NCBI GenBank assembly: GCA_024704765.1
Contig: JAKMXF010000044.1
Location: forward strand, 668,057 to 732,056
Origin: Oopsacas minuta
Taxonomy: Eukaryota > Porifera > Hexactinellida > Lyssacinosida > Leucopsacidae
Direction of reading: 5' to 3'
DNA: 64,000 bases
Under the pieces are notes generated by a model, which did not search any database, had not been told where the DNA came from, and saw only the letters and a list, made by a program, of their open reading frames with translations. Below, piece by piece: positions 40,830-52,611 of this stretch. How positions within the stretch are numbered: the first letter of the stretch is position 1; every line of letters starts with the position of its first letter. A program made the position numbers and the translations under genes.

Positions 40830-40950
40830 TTAATTCATTTTGCAATTTATACTTCGCAAAACTCGAGGTACGAAGTGCCGAGTCCCATGCGAACACAAAG
40901 TGTTCGCGAGCCATGCAGCGCGAGCAAGCGAAGCGACTCGTTATTATTAA
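40830..40950. repeat. Multi-hairpin dispersed repeat, copy 2
   Basis: Same order of hairpins as 34551-34676: ggtac-gaa-gtgcc (one G.T pair), gcgaacac-aaa-gtgttcgc (8-bp perfect stem), then gcagcgcgagc and gcgaagcgactcg. Flanks also match (taattcatttt, caatttatactt, aaa.tcgagg). Differences in several stem bases appear compensated between copies (tacgaaca/tgttcgta against gcgaacac/gtgttcgc). Confidence 0.85.
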
Positions 40951-42689
40951 TTTAAATGGAAAACCTAAGGAATACCCATGGGAATTTCTATGGAAAGTCC
41001 TGTGCATAGAAAATGCCCCTCCATGAAAAAGTCACCCACACATATGTTTGATTTCCATTACCTTTAGCATACTTGTGAACACTATACACCGGTCAACGTA
41101 AGGCTTTACAACTGTACTTCTCAGTCAATTAAATTCTTTAATTACTTTGCAATTTTACTTGTCAAAATTTAACGTATTTGAAAGATCTGTTCACTCTCAT
41201 GATGAAACCTTTAGAGATTAAGCCCCAAATTTTGCATGTTACTGTAGCATGTAGTGAGCTCTAGATGTGCACCTTATATTCGAAATTCTGGTGTGTAATA
41301 GTTAGCACTAAAATGTACTTGTATTGAAGACTGCAATTCTATTGGCTAATAAACTCTTTACTCTATACACTTATTTATCATAGAATGCTATGATTAATCA
41401 TATTTCAACGCTTTTGGGTAATATTTCAAAATTGTCCTAGAGATTAGATTTCACTAGCTAATTGAGGGTAAGCAGAGACTTAAAATTCTTACACTTTCAA
41501 ATATCTAACACAATTATTTACATACAATATTAAACTTTTCTTTGATAATTGGATTATTTGAGAGAATGTTATAGACAAAATATCCACGATAATTAATTTA
41601 GTGAAATTATGTCGGCACAGGCCGTGATTGAAGATTTTGTATATCCTTGAGGAAGTGCTTACGGCTTACTTTATAGCAGTGTTCTGCAACCCCTCATTAA
41701 CCGGAAAATATCTTTAAAGACAAATTTTATTTTGCTTTCATTAGATTTTCCTTTTAGGCTTTGATTTCAATTAATACCTTAGTCCACCAATCTGATCCTA
41801 TTTAATATCTATGCAGCACTCACAAACTTTGATTTAGCCTACATTTTTTCCAACCTTTCGTCCATCAAATCCTAGGATAGTTTTTAGCATGTTCCTGTCC
41901 CAAAATTTCGCTCGCTCGCTGCGATCGCTCGTAACGTTAACAGAGTACAAAAATTTTGACAAAAATTGCTAAAAAGAAACAAAGTTTGCGTCAATTCCAC
42001 TGACTTGGATGAAATAAATAATTACTAATATATCATGGCGGGCGACACATGTTAGAGCTAGTGGGTGTTCTTGAGGATTATGAACGTGAAATGCAATAGT
42101 TATACAAGAATGTTAACCCTGACAAATTAAATGCATCCCTAGACGCCTGAGTATATTGATGAAATGGACAAAATACGTGGACGGTTGTTAGATATGATTA
42201 TTAGAGTCAGTGATCACCGGCGAAAAGGTAGCCATTCAGGGGTTCAGGCCTCCCAGGTCTGGGATCTGGGGTTCGGGACCCCTCAGGTTTTCTTGAAATG
42301 GGAAAGTTTTACACATATGTCAGTGATACTTATGGTTTGAACTACGTCCATGATCTCTCCCTAACCAGAGACGTAGCCAGGGCGCAGCAATGCTGCACAA
42401 TCATGCGGCCCTAGCCACGGCTCAGTACCTAGGTCAGTAGGTAATACGAGTGCTATCATAGCTATATAGGAAATACATCATGGGTCACAATATGTAACAT
42501 GTGTTTCCTATGAAATGTTTCCTTAGAATATGTTTATGTGGGCTCACTTACAGACCCTACCCTAGCCCGACAGCATTGGACCTGAATCCAATTCCAACTC
42601 TGCTCAGTGTGTAGTTTTTCAAAGAGATCGAAGAAGTTTTCTTTGCTACAACATTGGCAAAAACCAAGATAATTGGTTTTGCCAATGTT

Positions 42690-43177
42690 CCCTCTAGCCT
42701 CTAGGCTATTTTATAGAGCCGGGCGGCCGGTGAAAACTCGACTTGACAGGCAAAACGCCCGGTGAGATCAACTTTTAGGCCGATATATGGATAAATTCGA
42801 TATCGTCTGTCCTGTTGTCAGAGAGCATACAATGCTAGCAACATATCATAGTTATAGCATAACGGGTTAGAAGTATTGTTACTTACAACACTACATTGAC
42901 TGGTGATTGCCATGTTGGTTGTCAAAGTTACATACTGGCTTAATAATGATGAGAACCTGCTTGTAGATCGCAATAGAATTCGAACGCTGACTAAGTTATA
43001 AGGGCTGTCTATTAGAAACATCCATGGTGACATGGCAATATATTGTATATTATTGCAATGACAAATCACTAAATGTGACCTGTCATTAACTTATATGTAT
43101 TCCCATGGTCGTTACTTGCAGTCCGTTAGGCGGTCAGAATCCCCGAAGGCAGGTCATTAGAGGGAACACTGTCGAGC
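42690..43177. mobile_element. MITE-like element ending TGTTCCCTCTA
   Basis: The left end reads aatgttccctctagcctc and the right end tcattagagggaacactg, inverted copies of about 12-14 bases. The interior near 42711-42830 matches the fragment at 34181-34285. There is no coding capacity. A short inverted repeat (caaaaccaa.ataattggttttg) abuts the left end. Confidence 0.55.
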
Positions 43178-43508
43178 TGTCTAGTGCATATTGAGTTTCA
43201 TTTCGCCTGCAACAATACTACTGATTGCTAGTATAACATACTTGTCAGATACCTTCCCTTTCTCCCAATATATAATTTATTGAACAATAACTAATTGTAT
43301 TCTATTCACTATCATTCACTTATCATCTATCTACAGTAGTATAGTTTGAAAATAAACACAAGATACTTGCTAAGTTAAGAGAAATACATAGTGTCATAAA
43401 AAGTATCTCTTATTTGTTCCCTGAGAACAGGAAAATAGTAGTTAACATGAATAAGAACGACATACATGATTTCTATGAGCACACTAAGTTATATATATAC
43501 AATCAATT

Positions 43509-43973
43509 CTAGGGCTTCTTTTCAGCGTATTTAGCTGTCTGGTCTTCTGCCTTTTTGTTGAAACTCGATTTATCCTTGCTATACTCCTCAGCTAGGTCGG
43601 CACGCAATGGGTGCTCTACCTCAGGTTCATTAATCAAAGTTACCAGAGCCTTCAGCACTTGTTCCATCTTAGTAGCTGGCTTCCAATTCTCTGGCGCGAT
43701 TAGCGGGAGACAAACCTGCCCCTTTTCGTCCACATTAGGGTGGTAGATGGCAGTTTTAAAATTGAGTTTAGGAGGCTTGAAAGGATATTCAGCAGTGAAA
43801 TCTACATGGATTCTAAAGGCGCCCTTGTTGTAAGGATACTCAGTAGGAGCTACCAAGATTTTCCAACACAGAATGTTTACTTCATCAAGGAATATAGAGT
43901 GAATACCTCCTCCTGGGCACCCTTTCTGAATTTCTTCATATTCCTTCATGATTCTCTTGCTACACTTTGCCAT
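43509..43973 (-). CDS. UBE2L3: Ubiquitin-conjugating enzyme E2 L3 (UbcH7-like)
   Basis: A single exon of 154 codons, exactly the family length. This E2 passes ubiquitin to HECT and RBR ligases such as Parkin and HOIP. The UBC fold is complete: N-terminal helix [38 protein letters not shown], the HPN motif ([22 protein letters not shown]) with catalytic Cys at residue 88, and the closing [19 protein letters not shown] typical of UBE2L3/UBE2L6. The [10 protein letters not shown] block and lack of extension separate it from the UBE2D class. No introns are present although most animal UBE2L3 genes have them, so an expressed retrocopy cannot be excluded; the frame is intact and well conserved. Confidence 0.96.
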   Translation of the reverse strand: MAKCSKRIMKEYEEIQKGCPGGGIHSIFLDEVNILCWKILVAPTEYPYNKGAFRIHVDFTAEYPFKPPKLNFKTAIYHPNVDEKGQVCLPLIAPENWKPATKMEQVLKALVTLINEPEVEHPLRADLAEEYSKDKSSFNKKAEDQTAKYAEKKP

Positions 43974-44420
43974 CAGCCAATTTGCTAACTATTTCAATAT
44001 CAATCGAAATATTTCAAAATAGCAATATTTGTAGAAACATTCGTACCCATGGCAACCATTTTAAAAGAACAGTAGAAGTTGGATAAGACGTACACTCATA
44101 TAATACGTACTTCTTCTTTCAAATCAAAAATGAGTTCCCATTCCTTTGAACACAATATCTATTCACATAAACCTCTGAATAGTTTCCCGAAAGGGTGAGT
44201 CTTATCCAAGTTCCACTGTATATACATGTAGTAAGCTATTACCATTGATATAAGTCCAGAGAGAAAATACACCTGACTCCATTATAACCAAGTATTAGGG
44301 GACTTAATATCATTAGAGGAGAACTAAGTCTTTATATAAACGGAGCTCGTAGTGGTAGTGAATAAATACTTTTAAGCAATCGGGCTAACAATGTATTAGC
44401 CCGATTACTTGTTTTATTAG
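43974..44420. other. Intergenic between UBE2L3 start and the LTR element
   Basis: 447 bases. The sequences aatcgggctaa and ttagcccgatt (near 44378-44407) form an 11-bp perfect hairpin just before the retrotransposon insertion. Nothing else is seen. Confidence 0.55.
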
Positions 44421-44577
44421 TGTAGAGTAATTACTAACGTCTAGGCGCTGATTATAAATTATATTTCTGAACAGGTTGTATTCAGCATAAATTAGTAACA
44501 GTATGTAAGTGAGATTCATATTTATAGATATGTGTGATAACCTAGATTGTATTAACTCTCATAAGTAATATCTTACA
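44421..44577 (+). repeat. 5' LTR, 157 bp
   Basis: Begins TGTAGAGTAATTACTAACG and ends CTTACA, the TG...CA form. It is unusually short for the class. Confidence 0.93.
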
Positions 44578-44578
44578 T

Positions 44579-45449
44579 TTGATAGCAGAGAGTGGTTACA
44601 AGATTATGGCAGAAAGGTTTGTTAGTATTCCTAGGGTTTTTGCTAGTGGTGATATTGAGGAATGGTTACAGCGATATGAAATTTGCGCATTGGCAAATGG
44701 GTTGAAAGAAGAAGATAAAGCTCTAAGAATTCCAACATTACTCGAAAAAGAAGCTCTTGCGGTATATCTTGAACTAAGTACAGAAGAACGAAAAGATTAC
44801 AGACATGTACGGGACACACTTCTGAATGCTTTTCAACCTCCGGAAGCGCGATTCATCGCCCTTCAAGAGTTCGAATCTCGTCGGATGTTACCTGGAGAAT
44901 CACCCCAGGAGTTTTTGCATTATATTAAATGGTCATTAAACAAGGCAATTCCTGAAATGGATGATGGCGCGCGGGAGCAGCTATTGTTACATAGGTTTTA
45001 AGTGGAATACCGGAATATTTCAGCAAAGTACTCAGAGCCTCTCCTGATATTAGGAATACAGCTGAAGCTTAAAGAAAGTTAAGTTGCTATCACTTTGTCA
45101 AGGGGAAGACAAAACTGCCTGTGTCAACGGAGTATTTAGTACGTCCATAGACACAAGACTTCAAAAATTGGAGTAAAAGTTCGATTGCGTCTTGGACCGA
45201 TTAGGGAATCATGACGAATCAACAATGGTAATTGGGAAGAGAGGTTTGGGAGTTGGTGATTCAAGTTTTAGATGTTACCAATGCAATAAATTTGGTCATC
45301 TTGCTAGGAATTGTCGTACTTATCGTAATAAATGTTACAATTGCGGAACAGAAGGTCATCTAAAGAGAAATTGTCCTTTAAACTACCAAGGGCCGACTGG
45401 AAAGGGCACCAGCCGGCCTACAAGGGTATCCAAGCCCCAAATGAACTAA
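44579..45449 (+). pseudogene. Retrotransposon Gag, frame-broken
   Basis: Positions 44579-45001 encode a capsid-like helical segment (RVFASGDIEEWLQRYEICA, FESRRMLPGESPQEFLHYI). The frame then breaks, stops accumulate to about 45190, and 45192-45449 resumes with two CCHC zinc knuckles (CYQCNKFGHLARNC and CYNCGTEGHLKRNC) typical of nucleocapsid. The pol frame overlaps its end. Confidence 0.85.
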
Positions 45450-47332
45450 CTGGAAGCTATCAAGTTGTATCGACTTCCGTTTCTGCTCATCCTGACTTTG
45501 GACATTCTTTATTGCTGGATGTTTTCATTGGGAAAATGTTTGTTAAAGCCTTGCTTGATTCAGGTTCATCAGTGTCTTTGGTAACCGCTGAAGTAATGAA
45601 TCAAAGTGGATATAGAATAGGCTCCAGGCACATAAAGAAACTTATTTCAGCCTCAGGAAATGAACTTAGGATTTGCGGGTACTCCGTTTTGCCTATTCAA
45701 CTCGGAGAGCTACAGGTTCATCACGAGTTCATGGTTGTCTCTGAATTGATAACACCTGTGATTTTAGGAGTAGATTTTCTTTCCACCAACAAGTTTTGTC
45801 TGGATTTTGGTAAGGGAACTGTCGAGTCACCAACAATTGGAAAAATTTGGTTGTCTAACCCGTCAAGCTTTTCAGATGAGTCACCAAAGGAACAAGGTAG
45901 AGATGTTGAAGAAGATTATTGGTGCCTTTTACACAAAACAGGCCTCAGTAAAGTGTCGAATATAACCGCAGTTCTTGATGGAGGAGATTCGAACGGCTGC
46001 GATGACTGTTACATTCCGAAATACGATAGTGAAATCGATTTTGAACTACCAGACTGTCCGGAAGAATTTAAAGATTTGCTTTTTGAGTTTAAAGATCGTT
46101 TCTCCACTACTCCTGGTCAAACTAAGATGTCATACCACCAAATCTGTACCGAAGAAAAGAAACCAATAAGGGTACCCCTTCGTCGAATACCAGCACATTA
46201 TCAGCAACAAGTCGAACACCAATTACGAATTATGCTCGAACGGGGAGTGATTAGGGAAAGCAATAGTCCATGGGTAGCTCCAGCTGTTTACGTTACAAAG
46301 AAGGACGGTAGTGTGCGTATTTGTGTTGACTATAGAGAATTAAATAAGAGAACAGTAAAGGATGCGTATCCTTTACCTCTATCAGATGACATTCAATCGT
46401 ATCCCTCGGGTTCACAAGTATTTTCAACACTAGACCTTCACACTGGGGATTGGCAGCTTCCAATTCATTCTGATGACATACACAAAACTGCATTTAGTCT
46501 TGGACCGGGGATGGGACTATATGAGTTAGTTTCCATTCCATTTGGTGTTTGCAATGGACCAAGTTCGTTTCAAAGAATGATGGAGTCGATTTTACGTGGA
46601 TTAAAGAGTGCTAAAGTCTTCATTGATGATATTATGGTATTTGTGAGAGATCATGCTGTAGACTTGGGAGATGTTTCGAAAAGACTCAGGGAGGCAAACC
46701 TCACCCTTAGAGGAAAGAAATGCTTTATAGCGAAATCAAGTGTACGTTATCTTGGTAGTATATTTTCGTCTCAGGGCATGTCACCAGACCCTTCAAAGAT
46801 TGAGGCAATTAAAATGTGGCCAATTCTAAATGATGTTGTTGATGTCCGAAAGTTTCTAGGTTTAGCTTCATACTATAGGAAATTCGTGAAAAATTTTTCG
46901 CATGTTGCATCACCACTAAACAGATTGTTGGAGAAAGAGGTTAAATTCGTATGGGATAGTGAGGGTCAGCAAGCATTCGAGAAACTAAAAATGCACTTAC
47001 CAACTAGTCCTGTCCTTAGTTATCCTTCGTTATCAGAGAAATTTGTCCTGTATACTGATGCCAGTGGGATCGGTCTTGGTACAGTCCTTGAGCAGGGAAA
47101 TAGGGTGATATCTTATGCCAGTCGGGCATTGACGATAGCTGAAAAGAATTATAGCACAATTGAAAAGGAGCGTCTTGCAATAGTATTTGGAACTAAACAG
47201 TTTCGTCATTACCTGTTGGGGCGTCAGTTTGAAGTAGTGACCGACCATAGTCCTTTAAAGTGGCTGAACGTACAAAAAATGGAAGGAAGACTATGTAGAC
47301 GGGTTTGCAACTACAAGAATTTGATTTCGTAA
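45332..47332 (+). pseudogene. Retrotransposon Pol: protease, reverse transcriptase, RNase H
   Basis: A 666-codon open stretch. The aspartic protease shows ALLDSGSSVSLV. The reverse transcriptase shows CVDYRELNKRTVKDAYPLP, STLDLHTGDWQLP and the catalytic box FIDDIMVF (Phe in place of the usual Tyr/Val first residue). RNase H shows LYTDASGIGLGTVL and YSTIEKERLAIVFGTKQFRHY. It closes at a stop at 47330-47332, just after TDHSPLKWL, where the family continues into integrase, so Pol is interrupted here. Confidence 0.9.
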
Positions 47333-48840
47333 TAGAATATCGTAAATGATCAGAGAACACAAACGCTGATGCTCTTTCTCGAATTCCACAGGTAGAAATA
47401 AGCTCTAATGTAGTTACAGAGTCCACAGACGACATAGATCTTGAAAATTGTCGGCAAGCTCAAGATCAGGATCTCTTTTTGAATCAGGTCAAACAACTAT
47501 TATCTAAAAGAGCACAAATAGATTCAGCATCCAACATTCCTAAGCGTTTTTCTCGTATATGGAAGCAACTCACGTTGGAAAACGGGTTGCTTTTCAGGAC
47601 ACATAGAATTAATGGATTCGGAGAAAGAAGAACTGTAATTTTTGTTCCTACCAAATTGAAGAATTTTTTCTTACATAAGAATCATGATATACCTGGTTCT
47701 GGCCATTTCGGATGGCGGAAAACGTTTGAGAGGCTTAAAAATAATGCGTTTTGATTTGGAATGGCATGGAATGTTAGACAATTTTGCAGAACATGTGACA
47801 AATGTACGATCGCTAAACAGCTTAGACCAGTAAAGGCTCCTTTAGTTATCTCACCAGTGGGAAACCCTTGGCAAAGAATCGCAGTTGACGTCCTAGAGGT
47901 ACCTATAAATGCACATGGGAACAAGTATATCTTAGTGGTTCAGGACTATTTCACCAAATGGTTAGCAGCGTTCCTATGCCAGACCAAAGAGCAAACAGGA
48001 TAGTAGGGATTTTAAGGACTGTTTTTGCCGTATTGGAATTCCGAAGGAATTGCATAGTGATCAGGGGAGAAACTTTGAGAGTGCATTAGTCTCAGAATTA
48101 TGTAGCTCATTCGGTGTAAAAAAGACTCACACAAGTATATATCACCCCCAAGAGGATGGTGTGGTGGAGAGATCGAACCGTATTCTGTTGGATATGTTGC
48201 GTACATATACGGACAGGGAAGATCAATGAGAGGAATATCTACCCTTAATTTTATATGCATATAACACCTCTGTTCAATCTTCCATTAGGACTACACCATA
48301 TAGCTTGATTTATGGTAGGGAACCTGGCTTATCAATAGAAGAAGATAAAGAGTATGGTTTTGATACTCAACGTACGAGGGAAGGCTTAAACAGAGACATA
48401 GTAAGTATCGTAGTTTAGTAGCAGATCAGTTAGCGGACGCTTCTAGATATCAAAAGAGATGGTATGACAAACACGCAACGAGAAACATCGAATTTAAAGT
48501 GGGAGAAAATATTTGGCTAAATATTCCATACAAAGGTAAGTTTGACCCTAGGCGGGAAAGTGGATGGTCGATAGTGGAAATATTAGGGAGTGTTAACTTG
48601 AAGAATGTTCATAAAAATGGAAAAACACGAATAGTTCACTTTAACAGAATTCGTCCGCGATATGTTCGACAAGCAGATATTAGTGATATTGAAACATAGT
48701 AGTCCAAGAAACAGAAAACGCAGATGGAGATCATGACACCTCACTAGGGCTGGATACAACAATAGAGTTAGAAAGTGATGACGATGAAGTTCAAGACACT
48801 GCTCCAGCGTTGTTACCTCGAAGATCCACAAGGATTAGTC
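47333..48840 (+). pseudogene. Retrotransposon integrase, multiply interrupted
   Basis: Pieces in different frames: the H-H-C-C zinc region (HFGWRKTFERL near 47705, FCRTCDKCTIAKQ near 47785), the catalytic core start (RIAVDVLEVP near 47878), the second Asp region (HSDQGRNFES near 48055) and a third block with the Glu (GVVERSNRILLDML near 48160), then a C-terminal segment at 48499-48699. Stops and frame changes separate them (near 47754, 48003, 48229 and others). Confidence 0.85.
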
Positions 48841-48889
48841 GAATTCCAACACATCTAAAGGATTATCATCTATATTAAGGGAGGAGAAG

Positions 48890-49048
48890 TGTAGAGTAAT
48901 TAATAACGTCTAGGCGCTGATTGTAAATTATATTTCTGAACAGGTTGTATTCAGCATAAATTAGTAACAGTATGTAAGTGAGATTCATATTTGTAGATAT
49001 GTGTGATAACCTAGATTATGTATTAACTCTCATAAGTAATACCTTACA
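48890..49048 (+). repeat. 3' LTR, 159 bp
   Basis: About 97% identical to the 5' LTR by eye; the differences are single bases at four places and a 2-base insertion near 49017. Confidence 0.93.
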
Positions 49049-50768
49049 TTAGTAATAAAACACTTAGTTAAAAAAATCGTATTTTGGACAGAAAAAAGGC
49101 ATTTCACATGTTTGATTTCAAAGCAACAAGATTGCAACATCCCCAATGGTGCGGTAGGCGGCTAGTTCCCCATTTCCTGTAAACTTTCCACAGTATAGAC
49201 CGGTTTCCTAAAAACGGCCATCAATACACTGCCAAAACAAATTGTCGCCTCAAGAAAGATATAATTTAGTCCAGTTGTCAAAACGATGCCACCATCTCGC
49301 TCGATTCATTCAACTTATGGGTTTTTGTCCAAGACCAACTCAATGGATTTTTGGAAACCAATAATTTTCAGAAGTATGAACTTTTTTGGTTTAACTCAAA
49401 ACTACCAAATAAATCATACTTCTGTGTTCCTCGACTAACAGATGCACTGGCTGGACTTATACGATTTTTCGGATAAGGCGAACATTGTTGACGATCCTTT
49501 GGTATTCGTAAAATTACAGGTTTTATAGTATTTCATTATACTGATTTAGGTGTAATGGGGAGTTCTTAAAGCGACGTATAATATGTTTCCTAACTACGTA
49601 CTTTAATACGCTCGCAGAATATTAATAGAATAACTAGCTCAGCAATTCTTATTATAGAGGGAAAACTGATGCCTATTAGTGTATTAATTAAATTATACAT
49701 ATGTGAAATATAAGGCTACATTTAGTGGTACAGCGTATAGACTATAATTCAAGCTATGGGTTCGGGGCGTAGCATGGGGTCCGATTCGGGTTCCCTCTAA
49801 GAATTCGGGGATACTCCTCTGAGTTTTTAGTCCTAACCTCGGAGAATTTAGCAATTCGAGAGCCTCACCGGCATTTAGGGGAATACCTCATGAAGGATGA
49901 GAGTAAGTGTGCTATACATCATGATTTCTCAACCTACGACATGGTCATATGACCAAACTTGGCTACAGAATATTACGTCAAATTTTGGTCAAGGTGGTCT
50001 TCTATAGATCTTTGGCCATTTGAACAAACATGGCTTAATCTGGCCAAAATCGATTTGAGTGTGGTCATGATACATAATTTTATACAACTTGTGGCCAAAG
50101 CCCATGAGACCCTACATGTATTTGTATATAATTATCAGATAATAAGTTGTTGAATGAAGGCTACATCTGGAAAATTGTAGGGGAAAGTTCTATTGTATTT
50201 ATACTTAGGTATTACACATAAAAGCGGTAATTATCAATAAAGTGAGGATACAAAAGCGACTTTCTCACTCTCAATAAGTTAGTATTGCTTTAGACTAAAA
50301 TATTTCCAAACTGGGCTGAGCAGTGTAGCTTATAATATAATAAAACAATAATAGGTTTGCAATATCCGACAATTTGTTCTTACCTGTCAATAAATAACTT
50401 ATTTGGTGATTTGAAATTCAAAGAAGCCTATAATCTGAATACATATGATACAGTGTATATAAGTCTGCCCCTATATTACGTGTGCGCTATATCTGATAGG
50501 CTTTAATTCATGATAATCCTATCTCTAGATTGCAAAGGATAAGATTTCATGAATTGAAATTGTGGAGAATTATAATTGCGTATAAGTGGAGCAATCGACC
50601 TAGTATAGAATATGATCAGTAAGAGGTTATGCCAAGGCTTCTCCTTATGGAATAACTCACTCCATCTGCCTATTACAATTCAGTATATTACTGAATTATT
50701 GCATTATTTAGTGGATATCATAAACTATTTTCTTTATTACTGATATATACTATTATTAGATTATATAG
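49049..50768. other. 1.7 kb intergenic
   Basis: No gene. Near 49945-50090 a block is rich in TGGTCA, TGACCA and TGGCCA palindromic phrases. The ORF at 49959-50153 falls in that block and looks like repeat. The rest is AT-rich. Confidence 0.55.
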
Positions 50769-51047
50769 ATGGAGCTGACTACACTCATACTCGCGCTACC
50801 TTCTGTCACTGCCTTCTGGCTGATAATCGGGATCGTTCTACCAGCCTCCCTCCTTGTTTTGAGAGGGAAATACCATGCAGGGATTATACAGACTATGCTC
50901 GTATGCACTGCAATATGTTGTTACCTATTCTGGCTTATAGCATTCTTGGTGCAACTCAACCCTCTTGTGGGACCGGTTTTGAAGAAGGAGGAATTAGAGC
51001 ACATTGCTAGACAATGGAATGATGCGGAGATCCACTTGAAATCCTGA
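50769..51047 (+). CDS. ATP6V0E1: V-type proton ATPase subunit e
   Basis: A single exon of 92 codons (family about 80). Subunit e is a small hydrophobic component of the membrane V0 sector of the vacuolar proton pump. Two membrane segments are visible: ALPSVTAFWLIIGIVLPASLLV and IIQTMLVCTAICCYLFWLIA. The second runs into the family signature CCYLFWLIAFLVQLNPLVGP, which matches animal ATP6V0E closely. The C-terminal tail (KKEELEHIARQWNDAEIHLKS) is about ten residues longer than usual and has the W near the expected end. E1 and E2 paralogues cannot be told apart, so the symbol stands for the family. This is the second host gene on the + strand. Confidence 0.93.
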   Translation: MELTTLILALPSVTAFWLIIGIVLPASLLVLRGKYHAGIIQTMLVCTAICCYLFWLIAFLVQLNPLVGPVLKKEELEHIARQWNDAEIHLKS

Positions 51048-52611
51048 TACAATTAACTAACTATAGGTTATATCTCTATCCGTATTAGATGTAAGATCTG
51101 TACAATGACTGAAAGATTATATTATACTCGGAGATATTTTCAACTTATAAATAACCAGTATATGTATTACATGTCGTATTTCTCGGGCTCCTTATTTCAC
51201 GGTTGGTCAAATTTGACTCAAGAATCGTTGAATATTAGTTTTGCCACACCCTTTAGGACTTGAAATCGCAGAATATTTTGGACTAATATTCATTGTCAAG
51301 CATTTATTGTAATGATCATACTGCTGTCATTCAAAAGTCTTGTTCGTATCACCCGTACAAATCCTCTAGTACTACCATCCTGCAAATTTTCCCTCTATCT
51401 GATTTTAAGGAATTGAGTATGTATTTGAAATTCTGTGGAATGACTTTCTCCCTCAAGTAGATCAAATTTGGGAGAGGGATATTTCAGGCTGTATTAATTT
51501 TTCTCACAAATTACTAGAACTGAACATTAAATATGAAAATTACAATTAATACTTTACATGTGTATTTGACATATTCTGTGATTCCATGGTGACTAAAGAT
51601 ATACAAATGTTATGGATATACATTCAATGAAACTGTCAGTTCCATTTCATGAAATATAGAATCAATACGTTGGGTACTACTGATTTGGGGAAATATGATA
51701 GAGAGAAATTCGTTTTTCCAAACAATAGATAAGTATCTATTTTCATCGGGGTACTGACTTCTTTTGATATCCAGGATTTGTATAGTTTCAGGTTATTTTA
51801 TCCCGTTCCTAACTTGTTGATTCAGACTTTCTTTGAGTTCGGTTGATAACCCTGAGTCCCTGACCCTTATTGTTTAGAGCTAGTGCCTAACTTGCTGATT
51901 AGATTTTGCTCGGATTGAGAACAGTATGTTACTCTGCGACCTAGCCAACGACTTAAATAGTGCAAGTGAATGTTACAAGGGCGGCGGAAGGTGAAAAACA
52001 GGCAAATAGAGGTCAGGCCATAGCCTGACCGGTCTGACCGTTTGCAACACACCTGTGTTATATTCAGCTGACGAATTTCCTTTCGATCAAATTTCCGTTC
52101 GAAGAATATTCCCTCTGACCAAAACTTCTACCCAATTTCGTCAACGAATTTTCTCTCGGCGAATCTTCCGTGAACCATTTTAGATCGTAATTAAACCTCC
52201 TTACATGTATCAAAAGATTTCGAAAAGATTCGTACTGACCCATATGGTACTATCAGTGGTATGTATGCAAATTATCTCAGTAGGGTTATCAATAAATTAA
52301 ATTCTTTTATGACTAATCATTTCAGGAATTGGTGAGTGCATTTATTGAGTATTCCGGCAGGGGTTATAGTTATACAGGGTTTCCGAGCACGCTCCTAGCG
52401 TTCCTCCTCCCGAATTTTCATACGCCTAAATCAGTAAATTAGTGTTACGGTATTGGCAAAGATCCTCAATTACACGATCCTAAATATAATTTCATCAAAA
52501 ATCATCCGCCTGAAGAAGCGTTCGGCGCTCCTAGATAATCCCTTGATTCCAGGAATGTAATAATTAATATCAATCTAAAACAATATATACTATAGCACTT
52601 ACTATTATAGA
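51048..52611. other. 1.56 kb intergenic, convergent 3' ends
   Basis: Lies between the V-ATPase e stop (+) and the PGM3 stop (-). Around 52068-52180 there is a phrase-repetitive block of gaatttcc/gaattttc with ttcg spacers. No coding sequence is credible. Confidence 0.55.

Larger units (their letters stand above)
39454..43508. other. 4 kb gene-free stretch with repeats
   Basis: No intact gene. It contains a diverged tandem duplication (40494-40752), the second multi-hairpin repeat (40830-40950), G/C-rich short repeats (cgctcgctcgctgcgatcgctcg near 41911) and a MITE-like element (42690-43177). A possible zinc-knuckle-like relic near 39846-39920 is listed among rejected items. Confidence 0.6.
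44421..49048 (+). mobile_element. Ty3/gypsy-type LTR retrotransposon, decayed
   Basis: Short LTRs at 44421-44577 and 48890-49048 differ by about four substitutions and a 2-base indel. Outer flanks share TTAG, a 4-5-base target duplication. A likely primer-binding site follows the left LTR (ttgatagcagagagtgg), and a polypurine tract (aagggaggagaag, 48877-48889) precedes the right LTR. Internal order is Gag, zinc knuckles, protease, reverse transcriptase, RNase H, integrase: the Ty3/gypsy order. Several frames are broken in Gag, after RNase H and in integrase, so this copy cannot make its proteins. Confidence 0.95.

Noticed and set aside
49959-50153. 64-codon + strand ORF
   Set aside because: Lies in a block of repeated TGGTCA/TGGCCA phrases, so the ORF is a by-product of the repeat.
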